This document shows, in pieces, positions 8,393-18,972 of a stretch of 64,000 nucleotides of DNA. A program made the translations under genes and the position numbers. Under the pieces are notes generated by a model. That model was not told where the DNA came from. It made no database searches and was given only the letters and a program-made list of their open reading frames with translations. Numbering within the stretch: the first letter of the stretch is position 1; each line of letters begins with the position of its first letter. Source of the DNA: CALFML01 sp044222245 (lineage in GTDB: Bacteria; Myxococcota_A; Polyangia; Palsa-1104; JAEUJZ01); assembly GCA_044222245.1 (NCBI GenBank), contig JBGANQ010000047.1, positions 6,398 through 70,397 of the forward strand, in the 5' to 3' direction.

Positions 8393-9145
8393 GTGACGCG
8401 ACGAGTTGGCATCTTAATAGCGACGAGCGCCGCGCTCTGCCTGGGCGCGACCCGAGTCGCCGCTGCGCCGGTGCACGCCATCGTCCACTTCCGGCAGGGC
8501 CTGGGGGCGCTGGCCGACACCAGCCGGCCGGCCCGGCTCGGCTACGTGCGGGTGCAAAATGGCGTGCTGCCGATCGCGCCGCCGCTGCAGGATCCACGCG
8601 CCGATGCGGTGCTAATCCTGGAGCCGCCCGCCGGGCTCGCGGCGAGCGCCGCCCCGGCGGCGGCGGCGAGCGCGCCGCTGGAGCTCAAGCTGTACGGCCT
8701 GCGGCTATTGCCCCCGGTGGTCCTCGCCACGCCCGGGGCCACGGTGGTCGTGCGCAACGAGGATCGCCTGCCGGTGACCCTGCGCTGCGAGAGCGACAAG
8801 ACGCTCTTGCCGAGCACGCCGCTGCAGCCCGGGGCCAAGCTGGCCATCACCCTGCCGAGCGTCGGCGAGTTCGTCATCGACAGCCCCGAGTATCCGCACC
8901 TGCGGGGCCTTGTGCTGGTGCCGCGCGGCCTGGCCAGTCGGCTCACCCTCAGCGAGTTTGGCACCGTCGGGGTAGCCCACCTGGAAGCGGCGCCCGGGGT
9001 GTATCAGGCCAAGCTCCTGTTCGCCGGCCGGATCGCCGCCAGTGCGGCCGTGATGGTCACCGCCAGCGGCGCCGAGTTCGTGCTGCAGGTGCCGCCGGTG
9101 GGGACGCCTGCAGCGGGCCCGGCGGCGGAGGGCGGGCCGCGATGA
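8393..9145 (+). CDS. Exported cupredoxin-like protein
   Basis: A 250-residue protein with a clear signal peptide (TRRVGILIATSAALCLGATRVAAA, predicted cleavage before PVHA), so it is periplasmic. The body resembles a plastocyanin-like beta-sandwich of the methylamine-utilisation type: ATPGATVVVRNEDRLPVTLRC followed by PGAKLAITLPSVGEFVIDS. In true blue-copper domains a His-Cys-His-Met set follows; here only Cys and scattered His are seen, so copper binding is doubtful. The GTG at 8393 is selected because the signal peptide follows at once and a promoter-like pair lies just upstream. Its stop overlaps the next start (ATGA), so it is coupled to the MXAN_5187-like membrane protein and probably works with it at the cell surface. 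Confidence 0.75.
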   Translation: MTRRVGILIATSAALCLGATRVAAAPVHAIVHFRQGLGALADTSRPARLGYVRVQNGVLPIAPPLQDPRADAVLILEPPAGLAASAAPAAAASAPLELKLYGLRLLPPVVLATPGATVVVRNEDRLPVTLRCESDKTLLPSTPLQPGAKLAITLPSVGEFVIDSPEYPHLRGLVLVPRGLASRLTLSEFGTVGVAHLEAAPGVYQAKLLFAGRIAASAAVMVTASGAEFVLQVPPVGTPAAGPAAEGGPR

Positions 9146-10833
9146 CCACGCTGTCCAAGCTGTGGCTGTTCCTGGTGACCCTCGGCGGCGGCCTGCTCTT
9201 GCTGGCGCTGCTCGTCGTGCTGCCCGAGCTGCAGCGGGTGCGGCGCGAGGATCAGGCGGCCAGCATGCAGCTGGCGCAGCGCACCGCCAGCCTGCTGCTC
9301 GCCGAGCAGGCGCAGCGCCTGGTCGCCGCCGCCACCCAGCTCGCCAGCGATGCCGTCCTCTCGACGAGCCTGGAGGAGATGGGCCGCGGCCAGGCGGAGC
9401 TTGCGATCCTGCACAGCACGGCCCAGCTGCAGCTGCAGCGGCTCAGCCGGGACAAGGCGCTGGCGGCGGCGTTCCTCATCGCCACCGATGCCCGCGGCCG
9501 CGTGCTGGCGCGGGTCGGCCAGGACGAGGCGGTCTACCGCGACGCGCTGGACGGCTGGCCGCTGGTCAGCGACGCCTTGCGCGGCTACCGCCTGGACGAC
9601 CTGTGGCTGTGGCAGGGGACCCTTTACCGGGTGGCCGCGGCGCCGGTGGTGGCGCCGGCGCGCGATCGCTACGTGGGCGCGATCCTGGTGGCCCAGGTGG
9701 TGGGCAATGACCTGGCGCAGACGCTGGCCCGGCTGTCCGGGCTGGAGGCGGTGTTCCTGTGCGCCGGCCAGGTGGTCGGCGCCTCGCTGCCGCGCGAGCG
9801 GATCGCGGTGGCGGAGCTGGTCAGCCTGCGCGCCGCCGCGGCCACAGAGCCGCCTAGGACCTCTTCGGCGCGCGGCGAGCCGGTGGCCGTGGTCGAGCTG
9901 CCGGGCACCGCCGCCAACCAGGGGGCGGCGCTGGTCCTTATCGGCCGCAGCATGGCCGGCACCTCGCCGCTGGAGCTGGCGCGAGCGGCGGCGGCGCGCG
10001 GTCTGCCGGCGCCGCTGCTCCTTGCCCTGATCGCCGGCATGGCGGTCGTCTTCGCGATCGGCCTGCTCCTGCTGCGGGCCGAGGTAGAGACGCCGCTTGG
10101 CCGGCTGCTGGAAGCGGTGCGACGGCTGGAGCCGCCGACCGCCGCGGCGCTGTCCTCAGCCGCCACGCCGGTGCGGGCGGTGCCGCTGACCGAGACGCTG
10201 TTCCGCGGCCCCTTGCGGCAGCTCGCCCGCGCCATCAACGACGCGCTGCGCGCCGCCGCGCCGCCGCCCTGGCCGGGCGGGGGCGAGCGCGGGCCCCAAG
10301 CTCTAGAGAAGTCGAGTCCGCCGGCGAGCAGCGCCCAGCCCACCGCTCCGCTGCCGATTATCACAGTGCCTCCGGCCAGTGCAGTGCCTCCGGCCAGCGC
10401 AGTGCCTCCGGCCAGTGCAGTGTCACCGCTAAGCGCAGCGCCTCCGACCAGCGCGCTGCCGCCGGTCCATGCGGCGCCGCCGTCCGCCCCTTTGACGCCC
10501 GAGGGGGCCTTTGCCGCCAGCGCGCACCTGCCCGAGGTGGCGGTGCCGACGCCGGTGGCGACTCATATTCACACCGCCGAGACCCGCGTCGCGGTCGGCT
10601 CCACGGCCGACGACGACCTGCAGACCTCCTACTACCGCGTCTACCAGGAGTTCGTGCTCGCCCGCGAGCGCTGCCAGGAGTCGGTCGAGGGCCTGAACTT
10701 CGAGCTGTTCCGGCAGCGCCTGCAGCAGAGCCGCGATCAGATCATGACCCAGCACAGCTGCCACACCGTGCAGTTCCACGTCCACATCAAAGACGGTCGC
10801 GCCACCCTGCGCGCCACCCCGATCTGGACCTGA
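9142..10833 (+). CDS. Membrane sensor with MXAN_5187-type C-terminal domain
   Basis: A 563-residue membrane protein. An N-terminal membrane helix (about residues 9-27), a periplasmic region of about 250 residues with Cache-like character (ARVGQDEAVYRDALDGWPLV, YVGAILVAQVVGNDLAQTLA), and a second helix (about 290-312, LLLALIAGMAVVFAIGLLLL) are followed by a HAMP-like stretch, a long Ala/Pro linker and a compact C-terminal domain. That domain (SYYRVYQEFVLARERCQE to HVHIKDGRATLRATPI) matches the MXAN_5187 C-terminal domain of Myxococcota. Function is unknown; signal sensing is inferred from the layout. The linker contains an in-frame 18-bp repeat encoding PPASAV. The start overlaps the stop of the cupredoxin-like gene by four bases. 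Confidence 0.8.
   Translation: MTTLSKLWLFLVTLGGGLLLLALLVVLPELQRVRREDQAASMQLAQRTASLLLAEQAQRLVAAATQLASDAVLSTSLEEMGRGQAELAILHSTAQLQLQRLSRDKALAAAFLIATDARGRVLARVGQDEAVYRDALDGWPLVSDALRGYRLDDLWLWQGTLYRVAAAPVVAPARDRYVGAILVAQVVGNDLAQTLARLSGLEAVFLCAGQVVGASLPRERIAVAELVSLRAAAATEPPRTSSARGEPVAVVELPGTAANQGAALVLIGRSMAGTSPLELARAAAARGLPAPLLLALIAGMAVVFAIGLLLLRAEVETPLGRLLEAVRRLEPPTAAALSSAATPVRAVPLTETLFRGPLRQLARAINDALRAAAPPPWPGGGERGPQALEKSSPPASSAQPTAPLPIITVPPASAVPPASAVPPASAVSPLSAAPPTSALPPVHAAPPSAPLTPEGAFAASAHLPEVAVPTPVATHIHTAETRVAVGSTADDDLQTSYYRVYQEFVLARERCQESVEGLNFELFRQRLQQSRDQIMTQHSCHTVQFHVHIKDGRATLRATPIWT
10363..10434 (+). repeat. In-frame 18-bp minisatellite (PPASAV linker)
   Basis: Three near-identical 18-bp units plus one diverged unit, encoding VPPASA repeats within the linker of the MXAN_5187-like protein. 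The 18-bp period keeps the frame, so copy-number change would only alter linker length. Confidence 0.85.
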
Positions 10834-10853
10834 GCCGCCTGTGCGCCGACGCC

Positions 10854-10950
10854 CCGCGCGAGCCTAGGCGCGCGAGCTGGAGCTGAGCTGCCCGAGCCCC
10901 TCTGCGCGGAAGGTCCGCGCGAGCCTAGGCGCGCGAGCTGGAGCTGAGCT
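10854..10950. repeat. 36-bp direct duplication at the end of the HEAT-protein gene
   Basis: Two identical 36-bp copies lie at 10854-10889 and 10915-10950, offset by 61 bases. The second spans the stop codon and last codons (LKLSSSSRA) of the minus-strand HEAT gene; the first repeats the same gene end just beyond the stop. The spacing looks like a local tandem duplication of the 3' end that later diverged between the copies. Confidence 0.88.
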
Positions 10951-11680
10951 TGAGGCGCTTCTGCGAGTCGAGCTTGCCGTCGAGACCGAGGTCGCCGAGG
11001 GCACGCTCGACCTCGCTTGTGCGGTCGCTGATCGGCACGCCGGCTTCGCTCAGCCCTTCGACGATGCGGACCTTGATGCGGCGCGACTCCTCGCTCTTGT
11101 TGAGCAGCCGGGACACCAGCGGGGCAACGATGATCTCGCGCTGCCCCTGGTGCAACAGCGCCTCGACCGCCTTGAAGCGGACGCCTTCATCCACGTCATC
11201 GACGTAGGGGACGATGAGGGCGGCGATCACCGGATCGCGGTGCTCGCCCATGAAGTGCACGAGCTGGATCTTCTTACTCGGGTCGCGCACATAGCTGTTG
11301 TCGTTCTGCTCGCACAGCGTCTGCAGCGTCTCGTGGAACGCAGCGCCGGTAGCCACATGCTCGAGGATCTTGAGCGACCACGACAGGGTATCGCTGTCGC
11401 GCAGGTAGCTGCGCAGCTCGGGCAGGATCTTGGCGCCCATCTCGACCAGCGTCTGATAGACCCACTCTTTTTCCTGCTCGTCTTCGATTGACTTGTCGTA
11501 GACGAAGCTGAAGCGCCGCAAGAGCCCGCCGATCGCCGCCGGGCTGCCGTCATCGCGCAGTAGCTCCAAGGCGCGGAAGCGGTCGCCCGACTGGGCATGC
11601 TTGTCGGCGGCGCGGGCGATGGTCTTTTTCAGGTTGTTGCGCGCGCGCGCCTCTTTCGAAAATAAGTCAGCTAGGCCCAA
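10925..11680 (-). CDS. HEAT-repeat protein
   Basis: A 251-residue soluble helical-repeat protein. Repeats such as ALELLRDDGSPAAIGGLLRRF, LVEMGAKILPELRSYLRDSDTLSWSLKILEHV and RDPVIAALIVPYVDDVDEGVRFKAVEALL show the paired-helix HEAT pattern over most of the chain, so a scaffold or protein-binding role is likely. Proteins of this size and start (MGLADLFSKEARARNNLKK) appear conserved in Myxococcota, but no function is known to me. It begins with a TTG at 11680 preceded by AAGAGGGTG at Shine-Dalgarno distance. The gene lies about 130 bases downstream of the tandem kinase gene on the same strand. Confidence 0.78.
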   Translation of the reverse strand: MGLADLFSKEARARNNLKKTIARAADKHAQSGDRFRALELLRDDGSPAAIGGLLRRFSFVYDKSIEDEQEKEWVYQTLVEMGAKILPELRSYLRDSDTLSWSLKILEHVATGAAFHETLQTLCEQNDNSYVRDPSKKIQLVHFMGEHRDPVIAALIVPYVDDVDEGVRFKAVEALLHQGQREIIVAPLVSRLLNKSEESRRIKVRIVEGLSEAGVPISDRTSEVERALGDLGLDGKLDSQKRLKLSSSSRA

Positions 11681-11809
11681 AGTTCACCCTCTTGTCTAAC
11701 CCTACCAAGCCTACGTAAGACCGCCCTGCGGCCTGCGCCAGCCTTTCGCCAATAATCTATAAGAAAGAATGAGCGGCCGAGCGAGTCAACCGCGATGCCG
11801 CTCGGCCGG

Positions 11810-14575
<2,766 letters not shown>

Positions 14576-14599
14576 AGTCGTTGCTCTATCCTAGCATAG

Positions 14600-15472
14600 G
14601 TGTTGTGCGGTCTCGTTTCTGCCGAGCCCGCTTGTGGTCAGCGGCGGGTCGGGCGTGAACCAGTGGCGCGGCCAGGATCCGGGCGGCCGTTCGTAGTTCG
14701 GACGGACGCGGCGGCGAAAAACTCACGGCTGCCGCAGGCCGCGACGGAGCAGGCGCGGGCCGCGGCTGGCACGCGGGCTGCTTTGACCCCGAGCATGACC
14801 AAGCCGCGTCAGGTCGCCAGTCCGCTCGGGGCGACGAGCTACTCTCTTGGGTCTCCCAAGTCTCCCAGCTCTCTGGGGCCTCTGGGGCTGTCTGAGGTCC
14901 ATCCGATTATTGTCGAGCTGTTCGCCCGCCTGGATCAGCTGATCGGGCTGCTGGCCGACGATGCCACGCTGCGCAGCGGCCTGTTGCGCGAGCGGGCCCG
15001 CCTGCACCACCACATCGAGTCCGCCGACCTGCTCCCCAGGACCAGCGGCCTGGCCGGCGTCCCCCCGTTGCAATCCCCGTGGCGGCCCCCGTGGCGATTG
15101 CCGTCCGGACCCCCGCTAGCTCGGGCGCCAAGGGAGCGGCTTCTGCGCACCCCATGCCGGCGGCTGCGGCTGGCCTGCTATCTGGCCCTGGCGGCGGGGT
15201 TTGTCGACGCGCGGCGGTTTGACTCGCTCATGCTGCTGGGAGCGCGCGCGGCGCGGCGCCGGCGCCGCCCGGTCAGCCATCGGGCGGCTCAGCCGGCTTC
15301 TACTTCCTCCGCTTCGGGCTCTGGCGTCGCTCGCTGGTCGTCCGGTCCCAGGTCGGGGGACTTGTCGATCGGCGCGGCGGCCGGCACAGCGGTCGGCGCG
15401 GCGCCCGGCACACCCGGGCCGCCCTCGCGCAGGCAGCGCACCATCTCTTCAACGAGGTCGGTCTGGGCCTGA
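14600..15472 (+). CDS. Doubtful hypothetical protein in the dacB-kinase intergenic region
   Basis: An open frame of 290 residues fills an otherwise gene-free stretch of about 700 bases between two minus-strand genes. Only the part from an internal ATG at 14795 (MTKPRQVASPLG) to about residue 200 looks protein-like, with EVHPIIVELFARLDQLIGLLADD predicted as a helix. The last 180 bases run antisense through the end of dacB and are Ser/Arg-rich, typical of a shadow frame. No family, signal or Shine-Dalgarno is recognised. It may be a real lineage-specific gene, a decayed one, or chance in GC-rich DNA. Confidence 0.3.
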   Translation: MLCGLVSAEPACGQRRVGREPVARPGSGRPFVVRTDAAAKNSRLPQAATEQARAAAGTRAALTPSMTKPRQVASPLGATSYSLGSPKSPSSLGPLGLSEVHPIIVELFARLDQLIGLLADDATLRSGLLRERARLHHHIESADLLPRTSGLAGVPPLQSPWRPPWRLPSGPPLARAPRERLLRTPCRRLRLACYLALAAGFVDARRFDSLMLLGARAARRRRRPVSHRAAQPASTSSASGSGVARWSSGPRSGDLSIGAAAGTAVGAAPGTPGPPSRRQRTISSTRSVWA

Positions 15473-17094
15473 CGGATGGCGGGCAGCCGGCGCGGCCGGA
15501 AGCCTTCGACAAAGATGGTGAAGATGAGCACGCCCGGCTGCGCCCCTACATAGCCCGAGAGCACCGACACCCCGTTGAGGGTCCCCGTCTTGCCGCGCAC
15601 CAGGCCACTCAGCGCGCCGCGGAAGCGCGAGTGGATGGTGCCATCGATCCCCCCCACCGCGAGGGTCTGCATGAACACCGGCCCGAGGTCGAGACTATGA
15701 TAGAGCTTGTACAGGAGCTGCCCCAGATCCTCGGGGCGGATGCGGTTTTCGTAGGTCAGCCCCGAGCCGTTGACCAGGTGGACGCGCGACGGCGACAGGC
15801 CGAGCGGCTGCAGCCACTCATCGACGGCGCGGGCGCCCTTCTCCAGCGTCCCCGGCAGCCCGAAGCGCTCAGCACCCAGCGTCTTCCATACCGCGTCGGC
15901 CACGTAGTTGTTGCTGTCCTTGTTGACCACCCGACAGATGTCGGCCAGCGGCTCGGACAGGTGGGTGGCGACCACGCGCAGCGGTCCGGCGGGCGGCGGC
16001 CCCACCCGCACCGTGCCGCCCACAGTGATGCCGGCGTCGGTCAGCGCCTGCCGCAGGATCGCCGCCGCCCAGGTGGTGGCGAAGCCGAACCGCTGCCGCA
16101 CCGCCACCCGGCCGCGCCCGACGCCGATGCGGCCGCGCACCGTCACTGCAAGCCGATCCCCGCGCAGGGCGTGATCGACCAGGATGCGGCCCTTCTTGCC
16201 GCGCACCGTGCGCACCAGGTTGTGGACGACGAAGAACGGCGAGCGCGAGTCGACCCAGGCGCTGGCCAGCTGTCCGGCGCGACCCGGCTCGACGCGCACC
16301 GTGTAGGCGTCGCGATTGAGGATGAGCGCCCCGGCCCCGTAGGTCGCCGGCGTCGCCTCTTTCTGCAGCGCCTGCAGGTCGCGGAACTGGCCGTCCAAAA
16401 GGACATCACCCTGGATGCGGCGCACCCCGCGGCGGGCCAGCTCGTGGGCGAGCTGGGCGAGTCCGGTCGGCCCGAGCGACGGATCGCCGCTGCCCTGCAG
16501 GAACAGGTCGCCGGCGATGACCTCTTTTTCGGCCAGCAGCAGCGGCACCGCGGCGGTGCTGGTCTCGACCGGCGGCTCGGGCCCGGGGTCGGCTCCGCGC
16601 TGGGTGAGCAGCGCCGTCTGGTAGCGAAAGTCCGGCCCGAGCGTCGACAGCGCCGCCGCGGTCGTGAAGATCTTGGTGTTCGACGCCGGGTTGAACGGCG
16701 TGCCGGCGTTGTGGCTTATCACCTCTTCGCCGGTGCCGGCGTCGCGCACGGTCAGGCCGACGCGCAGCTTGCTCAGCAGGCCGCTGTGGAGCAGGCCCTC
16801 CAGCTGCTTGCGCAGCCGTGCAAAGCGGGACAGCGGGGTCGGCTGAGCGATCGCCGCGCTCTGGGGGGCCGCGCTCTGGGGAGCCGCGCTCTGGGGCGCT
16901 GCGCTCTGGGGCGCTGCGCTCTGAGGCGCGGTGGGCTCGCTTGCCCGGGCCGTCCGAGCGACCGGCGCGCCGGCGAGGGCGACCGCCGCCAAGAGGCCGG
17001 GCAGCGCGCGCAGCCACCCGCGGGGGCGTCGCTCGCTCCCGGCACCCTGGGTCGGTATGCGCTGCTCAGCGATGACAATCATCGGACCGGCCAA
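15289..17094 (-). CDS. dacB: PBP4-type D-alanyl-D-alanine carboxypeptidase/endopeptidase
   Basis: A penicillin-binding protein that trims or cleaves peptidoglycan peptides in the periplasm. The N-terminus has a membrane-crossing signal (about residues 27-45, LRALPGLLAAVALAGA), then an AAPQS repeat linker. The three active-site motifs of family S13 are present: SNTK at residues 138-141 (nucleophile Ser138), SNN in KDSNNYVADAVW, and KTG in VRGKTGTLNGVS. The domain-II/III insertion expected for PBP4 (about 600 residues in all) fits the length. An alternative start at Met5 (MIVIAEQR) is possible. The C-terminal 60 residues are an Ala/Pro/Glu-rich tail. The downstream gene on this strand is the tandem kinase. 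Confidence 0.92.
   Translation of the reverse strand: MAGPMIVIAEQRIPTQGAGSERRPRGWLRALPGLLAAVALAGAPVARTARASEPTAPQSAAPQSAAPQSAAPQSAAPQSAAIAQPTPLSRFARLRKQLEGLLHSGLLSKLRVGLTVRDAGTGEEVISHNAGTPFNPASNTKIFTTAAALSTLGPDFRYQTALLTQRGADPGPEPPVETSTAAVPLLLAEKEVIAGDLFLQGSGDPSLGPTGLAQLAHELARRGVRRIQGDVLLDGQFRDLQALQKEATPATYGAGALILNRDAYTVRVEPGRAGQLASAWVDSRSPFFVVHNLVRTVRGKKGRILVDHALRGDRLAVTVRGRIGVGRGRVAVRQRFGFATTWAAAILRQALTDAGITVGGTVRVGPPPAGPLRVVATHLSEPLADICRVVNKDSNNYVADAVWKTLGAERFGLPGTLEKGARAVDEWLQPLGLSPSRVHLVNGSGLTYENRIRPEDLGQLLYKLYHSLDLGPVFMQTLAVGGIDGTIHSRFRGALSGLVRGKTGTLNGVSVLSGYVGAQPGVLIFTIFVEGFRPRRLPAIRQAQTDLVEEMVRCLREGGPGVPGAAPTAVPAAAPIDKSPDLGPDDQRATPEPEAEEVEAG
16856..16930 (-). repeat. 15-bp coding minisatellite (AAPQS) in dacB
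   Basis: About five consecutive 15-bp units encode the pentapeptide AAPQS between the signal peptide and the catalytic part of DacB. Units differ by a few third-position changes. The period keeps the frame. Confidence 0.85.
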
Positions 17095-17208
17095 TCAGTT
17101 CAACACCGTCGCGATTTTAAGGGAAGCCGCAGCGGGCGCAAGATCGGGCGCCGACTCCGCGCTCGTGGGTCGCGGCTCGGGCCAGGGGCGGGCGACGGGA
17201 GAGCCGGA

Positions 17209-17697
17209 CTACGGCTGCAGGCTCTGGGCGAGGTTGAGCGAAGCGAACTTCTCGGTCTCGTTCGAGTAGTCGAGGAAGAGCAGGTAGACCGCCACATCGC
17301 GGCGGTCAAAGTCGGGATGGCCGAGCAGCATGGTGGCCGCCGCCAAGAGCTTCTCTTCGGGGACATCCTTCATGAAGTCGGCGTCGGTGAGGCCCTTCTG
17401 GTGCGGCACCTCGGCGGCGTCGAGGAAGGCGGCGAGCATGGCGCTCTTGGTCTGGCGCAGCCACTCGAAGAGCAGCAGCTTGCAGCCCGCCCCACGCGGC
17501 GAGCTCACGGTCTGCCACAGGCGGCGGGCCCAGTCTTCGTTGCGCTTGCGCAGGCTGTGGTGCATGGGCAGGCGCACCGCCGACAGCCCGACCTCGGACA
17601 GGGAGGCCTTCATGGCAGCGGCATTGAGCGATAGGAACATCTCCTTGAACTTGGTCTCACCCAAGCGCTGGCAGATCTCGTGGGGTGCAATGTTCAC
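17209..17697 (-). CDS. Conserved-looking small protein of unknown function
   Basis: A 162-residue soluble, helix-rich protein (NIAPHEICQRLGETKFKEM, then LRKRNEDWARRLWQTVSS and KLLLFEWLRQTKSAMLAAF). No family is recognised. Codon use is normal for the window and the sequence is rich in conserved-looking aromatic and charged residues, so it is probably genuine. The start is set at the GTG at 17697 because GAGGAG lies six bases upstream; a longer start at 17721 would place that Shine-Dalgarno inside the coding region, and still longer readings cross the SUMF1 gene. Upstream on the same strand is the SUMF1-domain gene, about 250 bases away. Confidence 0.66.
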   Translation of the reverse strand: MNIAPHEICQRLGETKFKEMFLSLNAAAMKASLSEVGLSAVRLPMHHSLRKRNEDWARRLWQTVSSPRGAGCKLLLFEWLRQTKSAMLAAFLDAAEVPHQKGLTDADFMKDVPEEKLLAAATMLLGHPDFDRRDVAVYLLFLDYSNETEKFASLNLAQSLQP

Positions 17698-17947
17698 GGG
17701 GGACTCCTCTTTCACTTTCATGTCGGCGGGGCCTGGCTTGGAGGCGTCCAGGCAGCCGCGGACCGGGGCGCGGCCGCAGGGCCTGGGACCGTCGAGGGGC
17801 AGGGTCCGGCGCGGGGGCTGTCCGGGGCGGCTGACTGAGCCTTGCTCCTGCGCTTTATCGCTGGTCTTTTCCGGCGCGTCAAGGTGCACCGCGAATTCCC
17901 GGTTGGCGGACCGCGCACTCCGGCTGGCAGGTCGCCTGGCAGGTCGC

Positions 17948-18856
17948 CTAGGGGGACCACTTGCGGGCGGGCTGCGGCCGATCCTGAGCGCAACGGAAGC
18001 CGATGTCGGCGTCCTTATAGCTTGCGGGCAAGGCCAGGCGATCGGCGCTGCGCGGCAGCCCGAAGATCGAGCAGCAGCCGCCCCCGTGCAGGACCCGCCG
18101 CTCTTGCGCCGGACCGGCGACCTTGCCGCGGCTCGGCCCAGGACTCGCGGCGGGGGACGGCGGCCGGCGCAGCGGGTGCAGGTAGGCGTCGGCAGCGTAG
18201 ACATCGGCGACCCACTCCCAGACGTTGCCCGCCATGTCGAGCGCCCCGTAGGGCGAGGCGCCGCTTGGGAAGCTGGCGACCGGCAGCAGCGTCCCCGGGG
18301 CGCCTTCCTCGGCGCAGCGCCCGTCGCCGGCGAAGTTGCCGAAGTTGCCGCGGGAGCAGGCGAACTCCTCGCCCCAGGGGTAGCGCCGGCCGCTGGGACC
18401 GCGCGCCGCTTTTTCCCACTCGGCCTCGGTGGGCAGGCGCTTGCCGACAAAGGCGCAGTAGGCGGCGGCGTCGTGCCAGCTCACCTGGGCCACCGGCAGC
18501 TCGCGCGGCAGCCGACCAGCCGCCTCGGCCGTCTGTCCGGGGGCCAGAGCCGGCGAGCAGCTCCCCTGGGCGACGCACTCGCCGTAGGCCCCGCGCGTCA
18601 CTTCGGTGCGGTCGATCGCGAAGGCCGGCAGCTCCAGCCGCTGCTGCGGTCGCTCGTCAGCTTCTCCGGCGTTGTCGCCGCGCACAAAGGGGCCGGCCGG
18701 GACCAGGACCATCGACTCCGCCCCGGCGGCGGCACCGCCTGGCAGTGGCGCCGCCGGTCGGCCCGCGGCGCCGGAAGGCTGGGGGTCGGCGCGCGCGCCG
18801 TCGTAACCCGCCGCCATGAGCATCGCACCCCAGCAGACCGAATGAAGGACCGACAT
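17948..18856 (-). CDS. Exported SUMF1/formylglycine-generating-enzyme-like protein
   Basis: A 302-residue protein with a signal-like N-terminus and a SUMF1 (C-type-lectin-like) domain from about residue 48: VLVPAGPFVRGDN, FAIDRTEVTRGAYGECV, the classic LPTEAEWEKAARG, YPWGEE and GNVWEWVADVY. The C-terminal block reads GFRCAQD. True formylglycine-generating enzymes carry a redox cysteine pair in the RGGSW..C region. Here that area is HGGGCCSIFGLPRSADR, which does not match the catalytic pattern, so the protein is more likely one of the many non-enzymatic or unknown SUMF1 proteins of Myxococcota. It diverges from radC across about 115 bases. Confidence 0.85.
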   Translation of the reverse strand: MSVLHSVCWGAMLMAAGYDGARADPQPSGAAGRPAAPLPGGAAAGAESMVLVPAGPFVRGDNAGEADERPQQRLELPAFAIDRTEVTRGAYGECVAQGSCSPALAPGQTAEAAGRLPRELPVAQVSWHDAAAYCAFVGKRLPTEAEWEKAARGPSGRRYPWGEEFACSRGNFGNFAGDGRCAEEGAPGTLLPVASFPSGASPYGALDMAGNVWEWVADVYAADAYLHPLRRPPSPAASPGPSRGKVAGPAQERRVLHGGGCCSIFGLPRSADRLALPASYKDADIGFRCAQDRPQPARKWSP

Positions 18857-18972
18857 GTACAGCTGCTCCTAGCGCAGCTTAAGCCAATGGGGAAGCAGAT
18901 TGCGCGGCATCCGGTCACTCGCGCTGGCGCGGGCGGTCCGCTTGGCTCTGCGGCGGCAGCGAAGGTGGGGCC

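Noticed and set aside
17209..18450. 413-residue reading that extends the small unknown protein upstream
   Set aside because: The added N-terminal part is antisense-free but out of frame with the SUMF1 gene on the same strand and is Ser/Arg/Pro-rich; the GTG at 17697 with a Shine-Dalgarno gives a compact gene.
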